64,000 bases of DNA from Panonychus citri (lineage: Eukaryota > Arthropoda > Arachnida > Trombidiformes > Tetranychidae). Positions 28,158 to 37,823 of this stretch are shown piece after piece (the first letter of the stretch is position 1; each line of letters begins with the position of its first letter). The translations under genes and the position numbers were made by a program. The stretch is from contig NW_026515433.1 in assembly GCF_014898815.1 (NCBI RefSeq), positions 1,634,501-1,698,500 of the forward strand, given 5' to 3'. The notes beneath the pieces were generated by a model. The model had not been told where the DNA came from. It saw only the letters and a list, made by a program, of their open reading frames with translations, and did no database searches.

Positions 28158-30242
28158 GGTAAAAATGAGACGAGTAAAACACCAAGGGAAATGATTGAGG
28201 ACATTGTTATCCACCTATACGAATCATTATCAGGTCAATATGATGAAACATTCAACAATCATCATTTTTCAGTTCATTTGATGGTTTTTTCTATAGGTTG
28301 AATCCTATAAATGTTTGGTTACTTTTTTGTTCATTCGTATATGAGTTTGTACACTTGATAAAATGGTTGATAATCTGAGGATGCAGAGAGAGAGAGAATG
28401 AGAGTGAGAAAATGGAAGATTGAAGAGAGTAAAGAGAGTCCAAGATGAGAGGGAAACAAGGAAAGTACATTAGAGTGACTGCTACTTTTGGGATACAGAG
28501 GAACCAATAATTTCTCCCGTAAGTCTTTTTGCCTTTTTTCTGCTCTTATTTTGATTCTCTTCTCTTTTGGATGATGAGGATGATGAGAGAGAAGGAGAAA
28601 AGGAGAAAAGGGGCTGGTGGTGGATCGAAGATGAGAGAATCTGTAAGGGAGAAATAAAAAAGATAACAAAGTTAGTCAATTCTCTGAGTAAGTTGAATGA
28701 GTTCTCATAGGTAAAAGATACTCTGATAAGGGAGAGAATATCATCTTCATGGTGAGAGGTGGGAAATTTGGAGAGAGGGTGAAGATGAGGAGAGAGGGAA
28801 ATGTTAAGGAATAGATTCCATTACAAGATTCCCCGTCAAGTTGATTGTCAGAATATAAAATGTACATTTCTCAATCTTTTTTCTTCATGTCTGGTTAGGG
28901 AATGAATATTACAAGTTAGAGAGATGTCTATGTAATATTAAATGGTTCTTGTTAATAGTGTTTAATATGAGCCTAATTTAGGCGATTTTTGTTGAGCTCA
29001 TGTTGAGTTAATATTGAGAATCAGCCAATTGACTGAATCAAAAGGTTGTCATGAGAGAGATGTATTTGTGTATATGGTTGGAGAAATAGTGAATTTTGTT
29101 GACCATTGACGGAAAATTAAATTTTCTACAATAGATAATTTAATGATTTGTGATTAGAATTAGAGTCAATTTCGATATTTTTCACCGTAATTGGGAGTTA
29201 ATCAATTGTCTCATCGAGCTAATTAGTATTCAAATATTTTCTCTGGTGGTTTTTATATTGATTGATTGGACTTTCGAAAGTTCAAAAGACTCGAAACTTT
29301 ATTGGTATTTATGTTTCCATCGACATAATTGTCATATTCGAAGATCGAAGTCATTGAAGTTCGTTTTTGAGCCAATTCTTATTATCGAGACTCGAAATTT
29401 GATGTTTGTTGATTAAGTTTATTTTCATCTCCATTCATCTTTGACATCAGAACAATTTATTAATGATTGAAGAGTCTTTGAATCTTCATGGAAGCCTGAT
29501 CGTCCCGATAACATGGCCTTTAGTGCCGATATTCAGTTTTATATATTGACTTCGATTACTTATCGTATGTTTTCGTTATGAATTTGAGCAAAAATTTTTC
29601 GACATTTTCTCAATCATTGAATTCTTACAGATCTGAGATAGCGAAAAATAGAGCAAATATTGTCATTATAACTCGACTTTTACGAATTGGATCTCATTCA
29701 ATTTCACTTTGGATAAATTAATTAATTAAAATATTAGATTATTATTCATTGATTGAAATAAATGATCATCAAGTTGGAAAGTTTTTCTTTCAACTTGAAG
29801 AAATTTATTGTTTCTTGTTGATTGAAATACTTTTACACGTTGGTTTAAATCGTTAATTATTGGGCCGATTTTCATGTTAATTTAGGTTTAATTATGTATG
29901 TTAATAAACAATGTAAAGTTAATTACTGACAATCAAATCAGTGGAAAAGTTAATTGTGTTAGTAGCTCCATCTCTTGTTAGCTGGAGGAAAAATAGTTGG
30001 TTTTTATTGGTGATTTTTGTTAATTTTAATTGCGAATGAAAAAAAAAGTAATTAAAGGAAATTAATGTCTAAAGTTAATTGTTAGGAAGTAAAATTTGTA
30101 CATTACTGTTGTTGAATATCTAGATGACAATTAGATAATTGGACAGTTAGATTGATTCTTTATCTCCGTCAGGATCATGACAAAAGTGAGAAAATCGTTG
30201 ATTGTTGATTATATTATTTAATCGAGTGTAGAATTTGTTGAT

Positions 30243-30938
30243 TCAAGAATCATCATGATGTTTTCTCCAATTCATGGAATTTCCTTTATCATTAGAATTT
30301 TGTTCCATTGATGATGATTGGGTATTTTCGATTGAATAATCATTTTGTTCCTTTGATTCTTGATTATCATTGTCAACATTTTCTTCAGCGTCATCGTCTT
30401 CATCTCCACCGCCATCATATTTAGCAGCTGAATGAGCAGATGATTCAGCTAATCCATATTCAGGCTGAGTGTTTGGTGGATTACGAAAATTTGATGATGA
30501 TGAAGATGAAGATAAGGGGAAAGGTGAATTTCTCAGATAATGAATTGAAGGGTTTCTATCACTTAAAGAAGCTCCATCATAACTGACCGGTAGATCCTCG
30601 GACACAACCTGAGGTTTCAGAGAAACTGATCCAGATTCAAAGGTTGATTTCCAGGGTGATTCTGGTTGATTATCAATGAACGAACTACCTTCAGGTTCAG
30701 AATTGTAGTCGTTAAAGAATCGCGATCGAGTTTGATAACTTGAACGGACTGGTAATCGTTCCGGTGATCTTAATGGTGACCTCCGTCCGGTCGGGTAATA
30801 GTCACTTGGGTGATTCTGTTGAAATGATTCTGAACTTTCACCCGATTCAGAATATCTTGAATGTAAATAATCACTTCTACATCCAACAATTAAGCACAAA
30901 ATAAACGTAGTTAAGCCCATCATGTAAGTAATCAACAT
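30243..30938 (-). CDS. Secreted acidic Ser-rich protein of unknown function
   Basis: An uninterrupted 231-residue frame with an ATG start and stop. Residues 1-20 (MLITYMMGLTTFILCLIVGC) look like a cleavable signal peptide. The mature part is polar, with Arg/Ser/Pro-rich segments, a run of eight Ser near the middle, an acidic tract with GGGDEDDDAEE and an Asn/Ser/Gln-rich tail. It has few Cys, no later membrane segment and no domain I recognise, so it is probably disordered. Codon use is more balanced than flanking non-coding DNA, which supports a real gene. It stands alone, 1.2 kb downstream of mRpL48 on the same strand. Additional exons are possible. Function is unknown; extracellular matrix, cuticle or silk-associated roles are only guesses. 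Confidence 0.6.
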   Translation of the reverse strand: MLITYMMGLTTFILCLIVGCRSDYLHSRYSESGESSESFQQNHPSDYYPTGRRSPLRSPERLPVRSSYQTRSRFFNDYNSEPEGSSFIDNQPESPWKSTFESGSVSLKPQVVSEDLPVSYDGASLSDRNPSIHYLRNSPFPLSSSSSSSNFRNPPNTQPEYGLAESSAHSAAKYDGGGDEDDDAEENVDNDNQESKEQNDYSIENTQSSSMEQNSNDKGNSMNWRKHHDDS

Positions 30939-32180
30939 CTTTCAACTGGACGATGGTCAACAAAAGGTTCAAATGAAAACAATTGAAAACTTTTTAAACT
31001 GATCAACTAGTTGGAAAGTAATTTAAATTATTGGTCATCTTATTGATCACAATTTGATTACAATTTGATTACAATTTGGTTTTTTTCCACCACTAAACTG
31101 GACATGGATTGATGGACATCTAATATCAGGTAACAATTTACAATTAACAGCAAATGATTAACAATCAGTAGGAAAAGTTTTGATTATCTTGTTGTTTCCT
31201 TCGTTCATGTTTATCTTTGATTGAACAATTTAAACACCCGCAGTTAACGGTAACATAATTTACTTAATGATGAAGGTGATGATTTAGTTTATCTTGATTA
31301 ACTGTTGATTGTCATTCTTGTAATTGTGACAGAAAAAAATTTAAACAATCAGCCGTAAATTAAACTTACACTTTTTGTTTACCGTTACAATTATCTTCCT
31401 TTTTCCATTAACTTTAATCAACCTTACAATTAACTAATCATTTTTGTTTTTAATTTACTAATTTCTAACATTTCGTTAACCCTAACCATTCAATTTAAAT
31501 CACAATTAACTTGATTCTATATTGAGATGTGATTGTTTAATTGTTTTAAATGTAGGGAGACTTTTTTTTCAATTCTATTGACAAAATAATCAACAATTAG
31601 TTTGATTTCTTTTTGTCGATTTCTAAATTAACTTTAAATTGTTTCACTTTCATTGGATTCAATTTGGTTACATTTGATTCAATTAAACAAATGATTGTTG
31701 ATAATTGTGATAATCTATTGATGGCCGATTATCTTGATGACCAGTTGATTGTTGGATGAATGGACAATTTGATTGTTGTTAATATGATTTGGTTTTTTTG
31801 TGCGAGAAAAAAAAACTAAATCACAAACAATAATCAAATGTTTACATTTGAATGTAATTAACGGTAACTAATCATTTCGTTCATCAACCTTTGAAAATAT
31901 AATCAAATTGTTGATTCTAATTGTGATGATGGAAACTTTTCACCCACAATTTAATTGTATTGATTATTTACCAAACCCGGAAAGGGATAAGGAAATTTTT
32001 CTTTCCTTTTCTTTTTCCGTCTGTAAATCATTTCAATTAAATGATTTTCTAATTGTATGTGTGTGTGTGTGTGTGTGTTTGTTAATAATGATTGATAATA
32101 AATCTTTCTAATTACAATCAACAAGAGCTAATCAGTAATCCAAACGGTTAGATGGTCAAATTTACACTTTGGTTTCCATT
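30939..32180. other. Intergenic, AT-rich
   Basis: No coding region is supported. It contains a (GT)n run at 32057-32078, one CAGGTAA near 31128, and repeated AATTG/ATTGT-rich sequence. Confidence 0.6.
32057..32078. repeat. (GT)n microsatellite
   Basis: GT-dinucleotide run of about 11 units. Confidence 0.85.
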
Positions 32181-32876
32181 TTATTCAATCAACTCTTGTT
32201 TTCGGATACCAGAGACACCTAATTCCTCTAATTCAGTGTAAATTGTGTCCAATTCCTTCTTCAAATCAAGTAGACTAACGTTAATTACATAACGAGAATC
32301 AGTGTCTTTGTCGGTGTGTTGTTTAATATTCATCGTTAATCCAACTGGTTTACTGGCTTCCAGAATTTGGATTATTATTGGTAATGAGATGGCACGAATA
32401 TCCTTCAATTGGACAACTCGATGGTACTTTTTCAACTCGACAACTGATTCGACAACATTTTCCTCCTTCTTCATGATCGTATAATTAAATAATCTATGAG
32501 GTATCGGCCAATAATCAGATACATGGAAACCAAGACCAGTAAGAAATTTCTGAATATATCGAGTGTACTCTTCAAGGGAAACATAATCTGGAGAGAAAAA
32601 CTTGACACAAAAACGGAACCATTACTAACCAATTGTTAGGTGACAATCTGACAACAAACTTACCTGAAGATTAAGAAGATGATAAAATGGAATTGGTGGT
32701 TTAAGTAAACTCAAGTATTCTGGTTCATTTACACCGGTGAAAACTGTTGGATTATAATATTTGGCATCAGCTCCTTCTAATGGTTGAAGTAAATTTTTCT
32801 TCTTTTTTCCCATTGATTGGATAACCATTGGTCGAGCTAAACATCTTGCAATTAAATTATTTGACACTTTAAACAT
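32181..32876 (-). CDS. mRpL48: Large ribosomal subunit protein mL48, mitochondrial
   Basis: Component of the mitochondrial large ribosomal subunit with an S10-like fold. Exon 1 is 32876-32664 (71 codons, ATG MFKVSNN); exon 2 is about 32600-32181. The 63-base intron starts GTAAGT. The acceptor that keeps frame is an AAG giving NLQ/FFSPDYVSLEEY, whereas the better-looking CCAG 12 bases later would break the frame, so the acceptor is the least certain point. The product is about 210 residues, close to the length of human MRPL48. Diagnostic stretch: YHRVVQLKDIRAISLPIIIQ followed by NIKQHTDKDTDSRY, matching the family's ERVVQISGL and KEHTEEDFKGR region. The N terminus is basic and suits mitochondrial import. 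A palindromic E-box and an AGATGGCGCT motif lie just upstream. Confidence 0.85.
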
Positions 32877-33950
32877 AATTAATAGCAAATTAATTGTTTC
32901 TTTACAATAGAAATTAAATTGACAAAGAAAAACGAAAAACGAAAAAAAAAAAAATTCAATCGATCAGCTGATCGCAGTTCTAAGTGAGGAACATAGATGG
33001 CGCTGGTAGAGCGATTTTTCGTTAATTAAAAAAAGTTAATTATTAAAACAATTTTACTTTTAATTACTTTTAATGTTAATTGTTATTGTTGATCAATTGT
33101 TGGGAACTATTACCAATCACTTGATCTTTATTGATATTAGCAGCAGACTCAATTTTAACCATCAGTAATTAATTGTTGATCGTTAATTGTGATTAATTGA
33201 ATTGGTTAATTTTAATTATCTTTTTGTTTATTTTAATGGTTACAAAATTAATGAATTAACTTGATGATAAAGAAAAGAGTTAATTACTTGGAAGATGATT
33301 TGAAAATTAAGAGTTAATTGGAAACAATCAACTCAGACCAGAGACAATTAGAAGATAATAAATTAATTTAATTGTTACAAATTGTTATATTAACACAAAT
33401 CAGTGATTAGTGAGTACATAAAATATAGATTAGTAATTTAGTAATTGGTTAATTGTTATCAAGAGATATGTTCAATTAGAATTTAAAAATTTCCATTGAT
33501 TCTCCAGTCAATTGATTAAATTATAATTGGAAATCAAAAAAGATATTTAATTGTTACGAGATTATAATTTATAATAAGAATGAGATTATTTAAATCATTG
33601 AGATTAATCATCATAATGGTTAACAGGATTATCTTGGTCATCAAGTTGAGAGATGATGATTAACCAAGCCCAATTATATTAATTGTATTGTAAGAAATTG
33701 ATTAAGAGTAATTAAAACATTTTCATCATTGATGAATGAGATTAGTTGATTAATGATAAATTGTCATGAATGAATAAAGTATAATTGTAGATGATTAACA
33801 AATAGAAATCAGTTGATACGTTTGACTGTCCAATTTGAGTTAATTGTAAACAAATTCTGTCCAATTGTCATTAATTATTCTAGAACCTTTTCCATTGTTA
33901 TTCAGTAGCAAATCAATTGATCACTATTATTGTTATTGATTAGAAATTGA
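32877..33950. other. Intergenic between mRpL48 and MTHFR
   Basis: Contains the likely mRpL48 promoter (E-box palindrome at 32961-32974, AGATGGCGCT at 32995-33004) and AT-rich filler. No remnant of an MTHFR regulatory domain could be read here on the minus strand, downstream of the MTHFR stop. Confidence 0.55.
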
Positions 33951-35195
33951 TTATTGAGAGATGACCAATTCGACCGGTAAATTGTCAACAGATTGACAAT
34001 TAACCTTCGGTAAATTGTTTTCTTGAGTTTGGATCGTTAATTCATCATCAGATCGTTGATTCCATAGATCAAGTTGCTTGAGAATATCAGTTAAATTAAC
34101 ATCACGATTAAGTGAATAGAAATGGAAACCAGGTACATCCAGGCCAGAATCGATCACCTTTCGACAAAGATCAACCGCTTGTTCGAGGCCAAATTGTCTT
34201 AGCTGTTCAGAGTTTCCCGAACAAGAGTCGAAGGCACTTTTAATATCCTCTGATGGTTCAACTTGAGTTAATTTTGCGATGTTACGAAGCGAAACTTTGG
34301 TCTGAATCGGGAAAATTCCCGGTATAATTGGAACCTTAATCCCGATTTTCCGACAATCCTTAATGAAGTTGATATATTCATCAGCTGAGAACGATAATTG
34401 TGTAATGATGAAATCAGAACCAGCGTCAACTTTTGCCTTCAAATAATTTAAATCATCTTGATATGATTTAGCATCAGGATGTCCCATAGGATAACCAGCA
34501 ACACCAAGGGTAAAGTAATCATTAAATTTTTCCCTGATGAATTTAACTAAATCAAGAGCACAAGTAAATTTATCAACTGATTCATTGTTGACCAATGGTT
34601 GATCAATCTTGACATCATTACTGATTGTTGTTGATGATGGTGATTGTGCTGTTGAATTTGGATTTATTTCTGGAGTTAATTGTTCACCAGATTTTCTTTG
34701 ACTTAGATAATCATTAGAATCGCCGTTGATTAGGTTAACTAATTGTTTCTCTTCAATTTTTTCCTCTTCCTTTTCCTGTGTTGGTTTATCTCCTCTTAAA
34801 GCGAGTATATTTTTAATCCCTAATGATTTAGCTGTATTAAGAATCGATTCCATGGTGATTAAATCGTATTGTGAACAAGTTAAGTGTAGAATTGTTTCAT
34901 CATTGAAACGTTTAATTATTGAATTTGCAATTGCTAAACTGGAATAACAATTATCTGGGTCGATTGAAGTTCGTAAATGCCAAGTGATGTCCACGAATAA
35001 AGGATTACCTTTCTTGAGATTATCCAATAGAGGCCAGAATGAATTTAATTCAGTTTCTTTTCGTGGTGGAAAAAATTCCAATGAGAAAAAGGGTTTACCA
35101 TGTTCACTGCGATAATTAACTATCTTATCAATCAATTTAATTGGTGTTACAGTTGATTGTTCAATGGTTGTTGCTGGTTCCTCGGTATAAGTCAT
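33951..35195 (-). CDS. Mthfr: Methylenetetrahydrofolate reductase, catalytic domain only
   Basis: Reduces 5,10-methylenetetrahydrofolate to 5-methyltetrahydrofolate with FAD and NAD(P)H for methionine synthesis; cytosolic one-carbon metabolism. Single-exon frame; the ATG giving MTYTEE (35195) is chosen because the longer open frame begins at GTG. 414 residues. The TIM-barrel markers are present: SLEFFPPR with the catalytic Glu (residue 40), DITWH (69-73), HLTC (104-107), ALRGD (132-136), VAGYPMGHP, DFIITQL, PGIFPIQ, and GFHFYSLNR near the end. A low-complexity insert, about residues 137-208, interrupts the region after ALRGD. The protein stops soon after the LDLWNQ segment, so the roughly 300-residue S-adenosylmethionine-binding regulatory domain of human and yeast enzymes (about 650 residues) is absent. 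Confidence 0.95.
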   Translation of the reverse strand: MTYTEEPATTIEQSTVTPIKLIDKIVNYRSEHGKPFFSLEFFPPRKETELNSFWPLLDNLKKGNPLFVDITWHLRTSIDPDNCYSSLAIANSIIKRFNDETILHLTCSQYDLITMESILNTAKSLGIKNILALRGDKPTQEKEEEKIEEKQLVNLINGDSNDYLSQRKSGEQLTPEINPNSTAQSPSSTTISNDVKIDQPLVNNESVDKFTCALDLVKFIREKFNDYFTLGVAGYPMGHPDAKSYQDDLNYLKAKVDAGSDFIITQLSFSADEYINFIKDCRKIGIKVPIIPGIFPIQTKVSLRNIAKLTQVEPSEDIKSAFDSCSGNSEQLRQFGLEQAVDLCRKVIDSGLDVPGFHFYSLNRDVNLTDILKQLDLWNQRSDDELTIQTQENNLPKVNCQSVDNLPVELVISQ

Positions 35196-36545
35196 GGTCG
35201 CAATTAGGATAACCAAATGTAAACAGAAACAATGAGAAAACAAATGATTCACAAAAAGATGATGATGATTAGTGATGATGACGTTGGAAATTGTTGATTT
35301 CTGGTTGTCACACTGGATTGATATTAATTCAACTGGTTAGAGGAACAAGTTAATTGTTGATTAAATCATCAGGGAAAAAGAATAACAATTTAAAAGGAGA
35401 AGAAAAAAGATATTTGTTACCAAGGTCCAATTCCAATTGCAACTCATATGTTCCCGAAGAAGATCTGGTTCAACCTCTTTCTTTTCTTTCTTTTCTTGTC
35501 TTGCTCTTTCTTTTTTTCTCTTTCTTTTCTCTCAATCAAACCTTTACACTTTCAATGGTTTGTTGATTGTTGATTGTTGATTGTTGTTGGAAAAGATGAT
35601 CAAAAGTAAACTTGTTTTTCAGCTTTTCTCATTCACCTGATATTAAACATAAACTTTTCTCATCAATTCTTGTTAATTGTTATTACCATTACCAGGATAA
35701 TAATTTCAAGTCAAATGTAATCACCTGAAAATGATTAACAATTTAACTAATTGTTAACCATTTAAAGTTTAATTTATGTGATCATGAGTTGATTGTATGA
35801 ACTAAACATGTGATCGTAAAGTTAAATCATTCATCATTACATAGTAACAGAATTCAGATTGACAATCAATTTAGATTTTTGTTTCTAATTAGTTGCTAAT
35901 TAAATTGTTGATGTCATAATCATCACGATTCTGACAATATATCAGCGTTGAGAAAAGAGCATCTTACCTGAAGATTAGATTGAAATTAAGTTCGAACTTG
36001 GATTTTGATGAAATTATGGTGATTAAGATTAACTTTTATCATAATCTTAATCTAATCCTCAGGTAAGATTAATTTAATTGTAACTTTGTAAATCCCTTTG
36101 AAGTAATTCAATCACTTTGTGATTAAGTTAATTGTCTGCATAGGGTAAATCTCATGACCAATAAACGAAAATCTAATCGTAACAATCAACTGATTTAAAG
36201 TTTTAGTCAAAAAAAAAATGAAAGGGAAAAAGTAATCAAATTAGTTAATTGTTAATTTTGGTGAGATGATTATGTAAAATTAGCAAATTGAAACATGTGT
36301 ATGGTACATGAATTGTTAAGATAATTAACAAAATCATTTCAATGAATCAAATTAATATTTGATTATATAATTACAATTATCTTTCCTTTGATTGTTAATA
36401 TTATTGGAAAAAAATTAACAATCAACTCCTTCCGATGTTAATTGTTACATCCTTACACATGATTGATTAAGGAGAGCGTAATAATTAATATATTTTTAGA
36501 AATGAAAGATGACAAGTACATTAATTAATTAGCTAATCAACTAAC
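35196..36545. other. Intergenic between MTHFR and MITOK-like gene
   Basis: Holds the MTHFR upstream region, pyrimidine-rich sequence with TGATTGT repeats at about 35560-35590, and an imperfect inverted repeat at 35961-36069 (listed separately). No coding region is supported. Confidence 0.55.
35961..36069. repeat. Imperfect inverted repeat with nested hairpin
   Basis: The 30-base arms at 35961-35990 and 36040-36069 match at 26 of 30 positions when one is reverse-complemented; both arms carry ATCTTACCTGA at the outer end. A second, perfect 11-bp inverted repeat (GATTAAGATTA / TAATCTTAATC, 36021-36031 and 36042-36052) lies within. It could be a short foldback element or a structured RNA. Confidence 0.7.
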
Positions 36546-37823
36546 CTAATCACTTAAAAATCTTATAACAACCGGTAAAAAAATCGCAAAAAATCCTATG
36601 GTAATTAGATTATAATACTTAATTCGTAGTTCCATTTCTTGTTGAGATAATTCAATTGATTGTTGAGTTGAATTAATCTCGTTCACGATGATTTGACTTA
36701 GATTGTTGAGATTTTGTTCAAATTTGGTATCATGGTTACTTTGATTACTTGTGGTCTCTTCCGGATCAGTTGATGGTTGGCATTGATTATCGTTAAGTTG
36801 ATTCAGTTCCTTGGTGAATGTTGAGCTTAATGAATTCATTTGTGATTCCAATGCAGTTACTAATTTGTTGATATCTTTCATTTTCAGGGCATGATTGATA
36901 CTCGTTCCAACGATTCCGAGAAAAGCGCCGATAATTGATCCGAGAATCGATAAATATTTGACCTTCTCCTGTCGTAGTCTTTCAAACTATCAGGAAAACG
37001 AGAAAATAGATTAGAATTGTGGTTAATTGTTACCTTAATTTCTTAATTCTCACCTCATGAGCTTCTCTTAATCTCTGAGAAAAACTGGTGAACAATTCAC
37101 GTTCTGATTCCTCTCTGGTTCGCAAATCATTCAACAGTTTCAACTCGTTTTTCATCATTTTATGTTCATTTGTAATCAATTCCAAATAAGCTTCATCTGA
37201 TCGGCTCATGGAATCTATTGGTGCAAATGATTAGAGAAAATCAACAATTAATTTAATTTTGACAAGAAAATTCAATTCAAATTGACCACTGAATTTCCAG
37301 AAAAGGTTAATCATCATCGTCCGAGACATTTAAACATCTTTCCCTTTAATTGGTCACAATTCCTTTGTCAAATTATCCTCTTAAGACTTTAAACAATCCC
37401 TGTATCAGAATGTCGAGTAACCATTTTAATTACAACAATTAGTAAAAGTGATTACCTAATTTGGATCGGATTTGTTTCAAATTCTGTTGTACTTTAAGTA
37501 AATCATCTTGGATTGAGCGTCGGGCTTTACTTGACTCGATAAAAGCTTCTTCTGCCTGTATACAGATAAGAAAAGGAAGTATGGTGAGAAATAAGTAATT
37601 AGTTAATCATAAAATTAAAGAAAATTAGTTAATTTAATCATCAAACCTTGAGGACATTTTGTTGAATCTTCTTAATCTCCTTAACACCAATGTAACTCTC
37701 ATAAGAGTCCATAGCTTTGAGCAAGGAATCATTGAGAGGAGATTTATTGAATTTCCTTGGAATTGATTGGAAATAATTCTTTAAATTGTGAACAACATTA
37801 TTAACCACAGTTCGAAGAGCCAT
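36546..37823 (-). CDS. CCDC51/MITOK-like mitochondrial inner-membrane coiled-coil protein
   Basis: Orthologue candidate of CCDC51, the pore subunit of the mitochondrial ATP-sensitive potassium channel. Exons: 37823-37647, 37555-37456, 37214-37054, 36986-36546; all GT/AG with compatible phases, total 292 residues. The start is the ATG of MALRTVVNNVV; upstream in-frame sequence has no better ATG. Similarity is strong over the central part: YESYIGVKEIKKIQ, a long charged coiled coil, RSDEAYLELITNEHKMM, SERELFTSFSQRLREAHEFE, then KYLSILGSIIGAFLGIVG, the first membrane segment (about 157-176). A second membrane segment ends the protein (YYNLITIGFFAIFLPVVIRF, about 269-288). It is shorter than the human protein of about 410 residues; the loop between the membrane segments is reduced and Gln/Ser-rich. 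The N terminus is basic and fits mitochondrial import. Channel activity is not shown by sequence. Confidence 0.85.

Larger units (their letters stand above)
17571..30242. other. Gene desert 3' of Iroquois
   Basis: About 12.7 kb with no supported coding region on either strand. Open frames are short and repeat-derived. The stretch contains (GA)n/(CT)n tracts, GAT/ATC repeats, a (CA)n tract, ten GAACTTTTT-family motifs up to 24.95 kb, and AT-rich unique sequence. Together with the upstream region it would fit a long-range regulatory landscape, but conserved elements cannot be identified without a comparison genome. Confidence 0.5.
2279..32972. promoter_or_regulatory. Palindromic ATCAGCTGAT E-boxes (five copies)
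   Basis: Five perfect ATCAGCTGAT decamers were read at 2279, 8790, 14499 (inside an Iroquois coding exon), 27002 and 32963. The last is embedded in a 14-bp palindrome, CGATCAGCTGATCG, at 32961-32974 just upstream of mRpL48. This is a symmetric bHLH site of the AP-4 type. Binding is not demonstrated. Confidence 0.35.

Noticed and set aside
28017..28301. Frame with a long Arg-Glu repeat
   Set aside because: Produced by the (GA)n microsatellite; several overlapping frames on both strands show the same effect.
33000..33950. Possible MTHFR regulatory-domain remnant downstream of the stop
   Set aside because: No frame on the minus strand shows any recognisable stretch of that domain; the DNA is AT-rich with frequent stops.
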